A stretch of DNA of 64,000 bases from JAJPIG01 sp035531675 (GTDB lineage Bacteria > Desulfobacterota > Binatia > Binatales > Binataceae): positions 62,001 through 126,000 of the forward strand of contig DATKSL010000006.1 in the NCBI GenBank assembly GCA_035531675.1, read 5' to 3'. The number at the start of each line of letters is the position of its first letter. Position 1 is the first letter of the stretch. The position numbers and the translations under genes were made by a program. Of the stretch, positions 16,591 through 23,636 are shown in pieces. Below the pieces are notes generated by a model. The model ran no database searches. It was not told the DNA's origin and saw nothing but the letters and a program-made list of their open reading frames with translations.

Positions 16591-17433
16591 ATGCGAATTA
16601 TCGATCTTCACTGCTACCCGAATACCGAGCCGTGGATTCGATGCCAGGGACCATACGTCGAAGCGCTTGCCAAGTACTGGAAGCGCGAGTGGACGTGGAA
16701 GCAGGAAGATGAAGTGGTGCAGGAGTTCGCGGCGGCCGAAGTCGAGGCGGTGCTGGTGGCGCTCGACCTCGAGACTATCATCGGCACGCCGCCGTGCAGC
16801 AACGAGTACGTGAAGGGGATGCAGTCGCGGCACCCGGAACGGATCATCCAGGCGTGGGCGGCGGTCGATCCGTTCAAGGGCGCGACGGCGCTGGAGCAGG
16901 CGCGGACGGCGATCCGCGATCTGCACATGCTGGGCTTCCATTTTCATCCGATCATGGGACACTTCGCGGTCAACGATCAGCGCCTGTATCCGCTGTTCGA
17001 GACGATCAACGAACTCAAGGCGCCGGTGATGATCGACGTCGGCACGACCGGCATGGGCGCCGGGATGCCGGGTGGGCTGGGCGCCAGAATCCGCCACGCG
17101 CATCCCTCGGCGATCGACGATCTGGCGGCCGATTTCCCGGACCTCACGATTATCGCGGCGCATCCCGGATGGCCCTGGGTCGACGAGATGACGGCGGTCG
17201 CACTGCACAAGGGCAACGTCTTCTGGGAGATGTCCGGGTGGGCGCCAAAGTATCTGCCGGAGCAGCTCAAAATCGACATGCGGACGCGGCTTCAGGACAA
17301 GGTGATGTTCGGCAGCGACTACCCGAGCATCCCGTACGCGCGGTTATTCAAGGAATGGCGTGAGCTCAGCTATCCGGATCAAACAATGGAAAAGATTTTT
17401 CATTCGAACGCGGAGCGTATCCTGGGGCTCTGA
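16591..17433 (+). CDS. Amidohydrolase-2 family metal-dependent hydrolase
   Basis: A 280-aa TIM-barrel protein of the ACMSD/amidohydrolase-2 family (decarboxylases and hydrolases). The conserved late motifs IIAAHPGWPW and MFGSDYPS are present, and GFHFHPIMG supplies a mid-barrel His. The N-terminal metal motif, usually His-x-His, reads DLHCYP, so the second His is Tyr. The start is ATG 16591, 17 bases after the ligase gene; the frame is open further upstream but that part lies within the ligase. It is probably cotranscribed with the ligase and the following crotonase. The reaction is unknown; decarboxylation is one possibility. Confidence 0.82.
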   Translation: MRIIDLHCYPNTEPWIRCQGPYVEALAKYWKREWTWKQEDEVVQEFAAAEVEAVLVALDLETIIGTPPCSNEYVKGMQSRHPERIIQAWAAVDPFKGATALEQARTAIRDLHMLGFHFHPIMGHFAVNDQRLYPLFETINELKAPVMIDVGTTGMGAGMPGGLGARIRHAHPSAIDDLAADFPDLTIIAAHPGWPWVDEMTAVALHKGNVFWEMSGWAPKYLPEQLKIDMRTRLQDKVMFGSDYPSIPYARLFKEWRELSYPDQTMEKIFHSNAERILGL

Positions 17434-17479
17434 TCCGGCGCTTCGCGACAATCGCTACTGCTCAAACAGGGAGGCGCAC

Positions 17480-18235
17480 ATGAGAAACTTCGACAAGTAT
17501 CGCAATGACTACCGCTGCCTGCGCATGGAACGTCGCGACGGCATCCTGCTGCTGACGCTCCATACCGACGGCGGCCCGTTCAAGTTCGGCGGCGGCCCGC
17601 ATGAGGAACTGGGCTACGCTTTCGCCGATATCGGGCGCGATGAAGAGAACCAGGTGGTGATCATCACCGGCACCGGCGACTCATTCTGCGCGGAATTCGA
17701 TTGGTCGAGCCTGCCCGCGGTCCAGACGCCCGACACCTGGAACTCGGTCTACAAGGACGGCAAGCATCTGCTCATGAACCTGCTCGATATCGAGGTGCCG
17801 ATGATCGCCGCGGTCAACGGACCCGCGCTGATTCACGCCGAGCTCGCGGTGCTGTCGGATATCGTGCTGGCCGCGGAACATGCCGAGTTCGCCGACGCGC
17901 CGCACTATCCCAACGGTATCGTGCCGGGCGACGGCGTCCACGTGCTGTGGCCGATGCTGCTGGGGCCGAATCGCGGCCGCTACTTTTTACTCACCGGGCA
18001 GAAGTTGTCGGCGCGCGAGGCTCATTCGCTCGGCGTGGTTGGTGAGATTGTGCCGCGCGAGAAGCTGATGGCACGTGCGTGGGGACTGGCCAATCAGATC
18101 GCGGCGAAACCGCGGCTGACGAATCGCTACGCACGCGTCGCCCTGACGCAGCATCTCAAACGCCTGATGCTCGATAATCTCGGCTACGGCCTGGCGCTCG
18201 AGGGCCTCGCGATTCTGAACCGGCCGCCCGGATGA
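17480..18235 (+). CDS. Crotonase-superfamily beta-diketone hydrolase, 6-oxocamphor hydrolase-like
   Basis: A 251-aa crotonase. Against 6-oxocamphor hydrolase (CamK), as I remember its sequence, long blocks match: ITGTGDSFC, IEVPMIAAVNGP, SDIVLAAE, GIVPGDG and GRYFLLTGQ. The OCH active-site residues correspond to His41, His142, Asp151 and Glu241 here; OCH Trp40 aligns with Phe36. OCH cleaves a C-C bond in cyclic beta-diketones by a retro-Claisen reaction without CoA. A good site CAGGGAGG precedes ATG 17480. It is last in the SDR-ligase-amidohydrolase operon. A generic enoyl-CoA hydratase label would miss this likely role. Confidence 0.78.
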   Translation: MRNFDKYRNDYRCLRMERRDGILLLTLHTDGGPFKFGGGPHEELGYAFADIGRDEENQVVIITGTGDSFCAEFDWSSLPAVQTPDTWNSVYKDGKHLLMNLLDIEVPMIAAVNGPALIHAELAVLSDIVLAAEHAEFADAPHYPNGIVPGDGVHVLWPMLLGPNRGRYFLLTGQKLSAREAHSLGVVGEIVPREKLMARAWGLANQIAAKPRLTNRYARVALTQHLKRLMLDNLGYGLALEGLAILNRPPG

Positions 18236-18248
18236 GAATTGCGGGCGG

Positions 18249-18995
18249 TCAGATTCCGAGGCCGCCGCTGACGTTGATGATCTGACCGGTCGTGAAACCT
18301 GCTTCTTCGGAGGCAAGGTAGGCCGCGGCGGCGGCAATTTCGTCGGGCTTGCCGATTCGTCCGACCGGCGCGCCGTGGCTGCCCGGCACGATACCGCGCA
18401 TCCGCTCGGCCGCCGCCGCCAGCATCGGCGTGTCGATCGGTCCCGGCGCGATGACGTTGACCGTCACGCCGGACTTGGCGAATTCCAGGGCCAGCGACGC
18501 CGCCAGGCCATGCGAGGCCCATTTGGCGGTGCAGATATGGCCCATATGGGAAACGCCGATGAGTCCCGAAACCGCGGTGATGAAAATTATCCGGCCCCAC
18601 TTGCGCGGCACCATCGAACGCAGGGCCGCCTGCGAAACGCTGAACATTCCCTTCACGTCGACCGCCAGCACCTCGTCCCATTCCTTTTCGGTGATCTCGA
18701 GAAACGGGGTGAAGTGGAAGATGCCGGCGCTGCAGACCAGGATGTCGAGATGGCCATATTCCTTGACCGCCCGCTCGACCATCGCTTGCGCGTCGGAGAA
18801 GTTGGCGACGTCGACGCGGATGCCGAGCGCGCGCCGCTTGAGCGCCTCGACTTCCTTGACGACACCGTCGATCTTTTTTTGGTCGCGCCCGCTGATTACG
18901 AGGTCGGCGCCCTCGCGTGCGAACCGCAGGGCGATCGCCCGCCCGATACCGGAACTCGAACCGGTCACCAGAGCCGTCCTGCCTTGCAAACTCAT
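18249..18995 (-). CDS. SDR-fold protein with catalytic Ser and Tyr replaced
   Basis: A 248-aa SDR by fold: TGSSSGIG nucleotide site, VDVANFSD, APGPIDTPM and a GQIINVSGG C-terminus. In the active-site strand the usual S-S reads T-A (FITAVSG). The usual YxxxK motif reads I-C-T-A-K, so the catalytic Tyr is Ile while Lys stays. The usual NNAG is CSAG. It either lacks ordinary dehydrogenase activity or uses another acid/base. It is convergent with the crotonase gene (13-base gap) and stands downstream of the VOC gene on the minus strand. The start is ATG 18995. Confidence 0.8.
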   Translation of the reverse strand: MSLQGRTALVTGSSSGIGRAIALRFAREGADLVISGRDQKKIDGVVKEVEALKRRALGIRVDVANFSDAQAMVERAVKEYGHLDILVCSAGIFHFTPFLEITEKEWDEVLAVDVKGMFSVSQAALRSMVPRKWGRIIFITAVSGLIGVSHMGHICTAKWASHGLAASLALEFAKSGVTVNVIAPGPIDTPMLAAAAERMRGIVPGSHGAPVGRIGKPDEIAAAAAYLASEEAGFTTGQIINVSGGLGI

Positions 18996-19055
18996 CGAGT
19001 AAAGCCTCCCCGCTGGCTGTTTCCCCGACCAGCCGTTCGCCCGCCGAGGGGGCGC

Positions 19056-19601
19056 TCAGCTTTTCGCGCCGCTCCCGATATTATGCTGGGCCAGGCCCTG
19101 CCGGTTTACATAGCCGGTCTTGCCGTATTTGACCGCGTACTCCTCGACCTCCGCCATCAGCTCTTCCTTGGGGGTCGCGAGATCGATTTTCTGGCCGAAC
19201 GGCTGCTTCGCTTTGAAGCCGGTGTTCCAGTAGACCTCGCAGCGGTTGCCCTCGGGATCATAGAAATAGATGCTGACCGCGTTGCCGTGCGAGACCATCC
19301 GGTCGAACTTTACGCCCAGCTTTTTGAAGCGATCGTAGTAACCGTAGACGTCGTCGAGGCTGTTGCAGCGGAAGGAAACCTGCTGCACCACGTGCGCGGT
19401 CTCATCGACGTTGCGGCCGCCGCACAGCAGAAACTCATGATGTTCCTCGTCGGGCCGCGCGCTCATGAAGACCATTCCCAAACCCGGGTCTTCATCCGTG
19501 ACCTGCAGCCCTACCACGTCGCGGAAGAAGGCCTTCTCTTTTTCAATGTCATGAACATGGATGCCGACGTGCCCGAGCCTGGCGACTGATGGTGTAGCCA
19601 T
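19056..19601 (-). CDS. VOC-family protein (glyoxalase/extradiol-dioxygenase fold)
   Basis: A 181-aa vicinal-oxygen-chelate protein with paired beta-alpha-beta modules. Candidate metal ligands are His in LGHVGIHV near the start, His in EEHHEFLL, and Glu in GNRCEVYW. The sequence style is that of catechol 2,3-dioxygenase-like or dehalogenation-linked VOC proteins, and the C-terminal tail (about 140-181) is extra. I start it at ATG 19601, which has AAGGAG at the right distance; the longer open frame to 19700 lacks homology. It is upstream of the catalytically degenerate SDR on the same strand and divergent from the molybdenum oxidoreductase. Confidence 0.8.
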   Translation of the reverse strand: MATPSVARLGHVGIHVHDIEKEKAFFRDVVGLQVTDEDPGLGMVFMSARPDEEHHEFLLCGGRNVDETAHVVQQVSFRCNSLDDVYGYYDRFKKLGVKFDRMVSHGNAVSIYFYDPEGNRCEVYWNTGFKAKQPFGQKIDLATPKEELMAEVEEYAVKYGKTGYVNRQGLAQHNIGSGAKS

Positions 19602-19766
19602 CGGAGTTCTCCTTGTCGAAGTCCAATCTATCCTTAACATAGCGCGCAAGATTGCCAGACTCCAAATCGGCCGCCACCGGGGTAGCAGCGGGTTCCACAA
19701 ACCCGCCGCCGCTGGCCTATAGTGAGAAAATGACCGCCCAAAGCCCGCTCAAAGGAAAGTAAGCTG

Positions 19767-21890
19767 ATGCCAAGCGAGACTGGAAGAACTATCGTCCGCG
19801 GCGCCTGTCCCCATGATTGCCCCGACACCTGCGCGATGCTGGTGACGGTCGAGAACGGGCGTGCGCTCGAAGTGCGCGGCGATCCCGACCATCCGGTGAC
19901 GCGCGGCGCGCTGTGCGTCAAGGTCGAAGATTACGTCGACCGCGTCTACAGCCCCGACCGCGTGCTCCATCCGCTGCGGCGCACGGGCGCCAAGGGCAGT
20001 GGCAAGTTTGAGCGCATCACCTGGGACGCCGCGCTCGATGAAATTGCGGCGCGCTTTCGGAACATCATCGCGCAGCATGGCGCGCAGGCGATCCTGCCCT
20101 ACAGCTATCTTGGCACCGAGGGACTAATTAACGGGCTTAATGTCGGCGACCCGTTCTTCAACAAGCTTGGCGCTACGATCAGCGAGCGCACCTTCTGCGC
20201 CTCGGGGGCGATCACGGGATGGCTGATGACGCTCGGGCCGAGCACCGGCGCCGACCCCGAGAGTGTCGCGCATTCGAAGTACATCGTCATCTGGGCCTGC
20301 AACGTGATCAGCACCAACCTGCATCTGTGGCCCACGATCGCCGAGGCGCAACGGCGCGGCGCGAAAGTGGTAGTCATCGATCCAATCCGCAACCGTACCG
20401 CAGCCAAGGCCGACTGGCATATTCCCATCCGGCCCGGGACCGACGGAGCGCTGGCGCTGGCGTTGATCAACGTGATCATCGGCGAGCAGCTTATCGATCG
20501 CGACTACGTCGAGCGCTACACGCTCGGCTTCCCCGAATTGAAGGAACGCGCCGGCGAATATACGCCGGAGCGTGTCGCCGCGATTACCGGCATCCCCGCC
20601 GCCGACATCGTAAAGCTGGCGCGCGAGTACGCCACCACCCAGCCGGCGGTGATCCGCTTCGGCGTCGGCATCGAACGACACGCGGGCGGCGGCCAGGCGG
20701 TGCGCGCGATCTGTTGCCTGCCGGCGCTGGTCGGTGCCTGGCGGCGACCCGGCGGCGGCCTGGTCGGGATGCCGAACTTCGCCTTCCCGATAAAATGGGA
20801 TACCGTCACCCGTCCGGATTTTATTCGGCCCGGCACGTGCCATCTCAATCAGTTTCGGCTCGGCGCTGCGCTCACCGGCGAGATGAATCTGGATCCGCCG
20901 ATCAAGGCGCTGTTCGTCTACAACTGCAACCCGGTGGTGGTTGTGCCCGACCAGGCGAAAGTCGTGGCCGGACTGGAGCGGGAAGATCTGTTCACGGTCG
21001 TCAGCGAGCAGTTCATGACCGATACCGCCGACTTCGCCGACCTCGTGCTGCCCGCGACCAGCCAACTGGAACAGTTCGATCTGATGTGGTCCTGGGGCCA
21101 CCTGCACATGAGCGTCAACAACCCGGCTATCGCGCCGCGCGGCGAGTCGATCCCCAACGTCGAGCTGTTCCGGCGGCTGGCGGCACGGATGGGCTTCGAC
21201 GACGAATGCTTCCGGCGCGGCGACGAACAGATCGCGCGCGAGGCGGTCGATTGGTCGGCGCCGGCGCTGGCGGGCGTCGATCTCGACTATCTCAAGCTTC
21301 ATGGCCACGTCCGTCTCAAGGTCGGTGCTCCGGAAACCTTCGCCCCGCATGCGGAAGGTAACTTCCCGACCCCGTCGGGCAGGACCGAGTTCGTTTCATC
21401 GATGGCTCGCGGCGGCAACTTTGTAATCCCGTTGTTTCGCCAGGGTTCCAACGAATCCCAAGCCGGCGAGCCGGTCGATCCGCTGCCGGCTTTCATTGCG
21501 CCGCGCGAAACGCGCGCGAACGGTGTGCGCTACTCACTCAACCTGATTTCGCCGAAGTCGCACGCGTTCCTGAATTCATCGTGCGGCAACATGGCGCGCC
21601 AGCGGCGAATCGCAGGCGAGCCCACGGTCACGATCAATCCCGCGGACGCCGCCTCGCGTGGCATCCGCGAATCCCAACCGGTGCGGGTTTTCAACGATCG
21701 CGGCTCGTTCATGGCAACCGCCCGGCTAAGCGCGGTGGTCCAGCCCGGCCTGATCGTCGCGCCGATGGGCCATTGGCGGAAGTTCAGCCGCGGCCACGCG
21801 ACGGTCAACGCTGCGACCCCGACCGCGTTCGCCGATCTTGGCCATGCCCCGACTTTTTCGGATAACCTGGTCAATGTGGAGGCGCTGTAA
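19767..21890 (+). CDS. Molybdopterin-dependent oxidoreductase (DMSO reductase superfamily)
   Basis: A 707-aa bis-MGD enzyme. The N-terminal Cys-x3-Cys-x3-Cys-x27-Cys (Cys14, 18, 22, 50) binds a 4Fe-4S cluster. The central TFCASGAITG at about residue 139 is a candidate Mo ligand site, and the C-terminal molydopterin-binding domain holds MARQRR...PTVTINPADAASRGI. There is no Tat-type N-terminus, so it is probably cytoplasmic. No partner electron-transfer subunit is adjacent. The substrate is unknown: formate dehydrogenase-like, acetylene-hydratase-like and hydroxylating members all share this layout. AAAGGAAA precedes ATG 19767. A RidA gene follows 96 bases later. Confidence 0.85.
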   Translation: MPSETGRTIVRGACPHDCPDTCAMLVTVENGRALEVRGDPDHPVTRGALCVKVEDYVDRVYSPDRVLHPLRRTGAKGSGKFERITWDAALDEIAARFRNIIAQHGAQAILPYSYLGTEGLINGLNVGDPFFNKLGATISERTFCASGAITGWLMTLGPSTGADPESVAHSKYIVIWACNVISTNLHLWPTIAEAQRRGAKVVVIDPIRNRTAAKADWHIPIRPGTDGALALALINVIIGEQLIDRDYVERYTLGFPELKERAGEYTPERVAAITGIPAADIVKLAREYATTQPAVIRFGVGIERHAGGGQAVRAICCLPALVGAWRRPGGGLVGMPNFAFPIKWDTVTRPDFIRPGTCHLNQFRLGAALTGEMNLDPPIKALFVYNCNPVVVVPDQAKVVAGLEREDLFTVVSEQFMTDTADFADLVLPATSQLEQFDLMWSWGHLHMSVNNPAIAPRGESIPNVELFRRLAARMGFDDECFRRGDEQIAREAVDWSAPALAGVDLDYLKLHGHVRLKVGAPETFAPHAEGNFPTPSGRTEFVSSMARGGNFVIPLFRQGSNESQAGEPVDPLPAFIAPRETRANGVRYSLNLISPKSHAFLNSSCGNMARQRRIAGEPTVTINPADAASRGIRESQPVRVFNDRGSFMATARLSAVVQPGLIVAPMGHWRKFSRGHATVNAATPTAFADLGHAPTFSDNLVNVEAL

Positions 21891-21986
21891 TCGCTTGACT
21901 GCCGGCGGTCGCTGACAAGACGTCGTGCCGCAGGATACGGACGTCTGAAGAATCAAATAATTGGATAATCAAGCCGCGAGGAAAAA

Positions 21987-22382
21987 ATGGAAAAGAAGCC
22001 GATCAATCCCTGGAAGTGGCAGGATCAATTTGGTTTCAGCCACGCAATCGAGGTCAAAGGCGGGGAGCGCGTGCTCTATTGTGCCGGACAAACTTCGAGC
22101 AACGCCGATGGTCAGACGATGCATGCCGGCGACATGAAGGGCCAGATCAATCTGGCGCTGGATAATCTCGAAGCCGTGCTGAAGCAGGCGGGCATGAGTT
22201 TATCCAACGTGGTGAGGCTCAACTATTACACGCCCGATGTCGATCTGCTGCTGGAGAATTACGGCGTGCTGGTCGGCCGCCTTGCCAAGGCCGGATGCCA
22301 GCCCGCGAGCACGCTGCTCGGCGTGGCGCGGCTCGCATTCAAGGAACTGCTGATCGAGATCGAAGCGACCGCGGTGGCCTAA
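21987..22382 (+). CDS. RidA/YjgF family protein
   Basis: A 131-aa RidA-fold protein, the second in this window and unlike the one at 1366. It has the LYCAGQTS segment, a central LDNLEAVLKQAGMSLSNVVRLNYYTPD block and the C-terminal ELLIEIEATAVA. The usual catalytic Arg of RidA deaminases is not evident at the expected place (PASTLLGVARLA, where RidA has a PARxxV-like motif), so it may belong to a divergent subgroup. GAGG lies before ATG 21987. It follows the molybdenum enzyme and converges with the isomerase gene 28 bases away. Confidence 0.82.
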   Translation: MEKKPINPWKWQDQFGFSHAIEVKGGERVLYCAGQTSSNADGQTMHAGDMKGQINLALDNLEAVLKQAGMSLSNVVRLNYYTPDVDLLLENYGVLVGRLAKAGCQPASTLLGVARLAFKELLIEIEATAVA

Positions 22383-22410
22383 ACTCGCGCTGTGATGCGG
22401 CGGCGCTGAT

Positions 22411-23007
22411 TCATTTGGCGCGCGCCAGGCCGGCCTCAGTGAGGCGCGCTTCGAGTTGCGGGATCCGATCGTGTCCCCAGAAGGGTTCGCCGCCGAAGAC
22501 GAACATCGGCACCCCGAAGATATGATCGGCCGCCGCCTCGTGCTCGGCTTGCTCCAGGGCGCGGCGGCCTTCGCCGGCAAGATAGCCGCGGTATTCGTCG
22601 GCGGAGAGACCAAGCGTCGCGACTACGCCGGCGATCGCCTCGGCCTGGTCGATTTCGAGCTCGCGGCGAAAAAAGAGCTCGAAAACCTTGCGGCTGTATT
22701 CGAGCAGCTGCCCCCGCGCGTCGGCAAACAGCCCGCCGATCAACGCCGGCGTGGTGTCGTAAACTTTGAGCGGCCCGCGGATTACCAGGCCGCGCGCTTT
22801 CGCCCAGCGACGCGCGTCAAGGTATGAGTATTTTGCCTTATATTCGGAGTAGACGCTGCGCTCGCCCGGGCCTTTGATACGCAACTGAAACGGGATCCAT
22901 CGGATCCGCACGCGGTAGCGCTCCTGGAGCGCGAAAGCCGCATCGAAGGCGAGATACGCAAAGGGACTTTTGTAGTCCGAATACATTTTTACTTGGTGCG
23001 CGTCCAT
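22411..23007 (-). CDS. DsbA-family / 2-hydroxychromene-2-carboxylate isomerase-like protein
   Basis: A 198-aa thioredoxin-fold protein of the DsbA/HCCA-isomerase group. It lacks the Cys-x-x-Cys of DsbA and instead has SDYKSPFAYLA, typical of the glutathione-dependent isomerase and FrnE-like branches; GVPMFVFGGEPFWGHDR is the cis-Pro and C-terminal signature. HCCA isomerases act in naphthalene-type catabolism, but many relatives have unknown roles. I start it at ATG 23007, preceded by CGAGGAT; the frame upstream to 23109 runs into the glycosylase gene. It is last in a run of murF, CoxL-like, glycosylase and isomerase genes. Confidence 0.8.
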   Translation of the reverse strand: MDAHQVKMYSDYKSPFAYLAFDAAFALQERYRVRIRWIPFQLRIKGPGERSVYSEYKAKYSYLDARRWAKARGLVIRGPLKVYDTTPALIGGLFADARGQLLEYSRKVFELFFRRELEIDQAEAIAGVVATLGLSADEYRGYLAGEGRRALEQAEHEAAADHIFGVPMFVFGGEPFWGHDRIPQLEARLTEAGLARAK

Positions 23008-23029
23008 GAGATCCTCGGGGCGTCGTTCG

Positions 23030-23620
23030 TCAGTCGCGCGGACTGACGGAGACATGACGATTGCCTCTTTCATAGAACCGCCAGCGCTTGTCGGTCCAGG
23101 CGCCGGCATCGCCTATGTTGATACGCGCCGAACGGCCGATCCGTCCGACCCAGCCCGAAGCTTCCAGAAAAAGTTCGTTGCCGCAAAGGTCGCGGCCATA
23201 GTCGCCCTTGCTGATCGCCAGCGCCTGCGTCAACTTACCCGGCCCGTTGCTGAGATTACGGGCCTCGGGCGCCATCTTTCGCCGGCGCGCTATCAACTCG
23301 AGGCCGCGGATCGGTTCAAGCGCACGGATCAGCACCGCGTGCGGTTCGCCTTCGGTCGCGGCGACGAGGTTCATGGCCCAGCTCGTGCCGTAGAGCTGAT
23401 AGACGTAGGCGTAGCCCGGCGGACCGAACATCGCCACGGTGCGTGGTGTCAGCCCGCGCGCGCTATGAGCCGCGAGATCCTGCGGACCGCGATAGGCTTC
23501 GGCCTCGACGATCCGGCCGGCGGCCTCGCCCTCCGCGGTCCGATGGACCAGGATTTTGCCGATACATTCGCGCGCCACGATCAGTACCGGACGCGCGTAG
23601 AAATCGCGGCCAAGTTTCAC
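23030..23620 (-). CDS. DNA-3-methyladenine glycosylase (AAG/MPG family)
   Basis: A 196-aa alkyl-adenine DNA glycosylase that removes alkylated purines in base-excision repair. Family landmarks are present: GKILVHR, the catalytic Glu in VEAEAYRG, the conserved RTVAMFGPPGYAYVYQLYG and LSNGPGKLTQAL. The start is taken as GTG 23620 (sequence KLGRDFYARPV follows), 16 bases after the CoxL-like stop; the open frame continues upstream without homology. Length suits the bacterial family. It sits between unrelated metabolic genes, so the cluster is probably transcriptional convenience. Confidence 0.88.
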   Translation of the reverse strand: MKLGRDFYARPVLIVARECIGKILVHRTAEGEAAGRIVEAEAYRGPQDLAAHSARGLTPRTVAMFGPPGYAYVYQLYGTSWAMNLVAATEGEPHAVLIRALEPIRGLELIARRRKMAPEARNLSNGPGKLTQALAISKGDYGRDLCGNELFLEASGWVGRIGRSARINIGDAGAWTDKRWRFYERGNRHVSVSPRD

Positions 23621-23636
23621 CGCGCGAACGCTCGCC

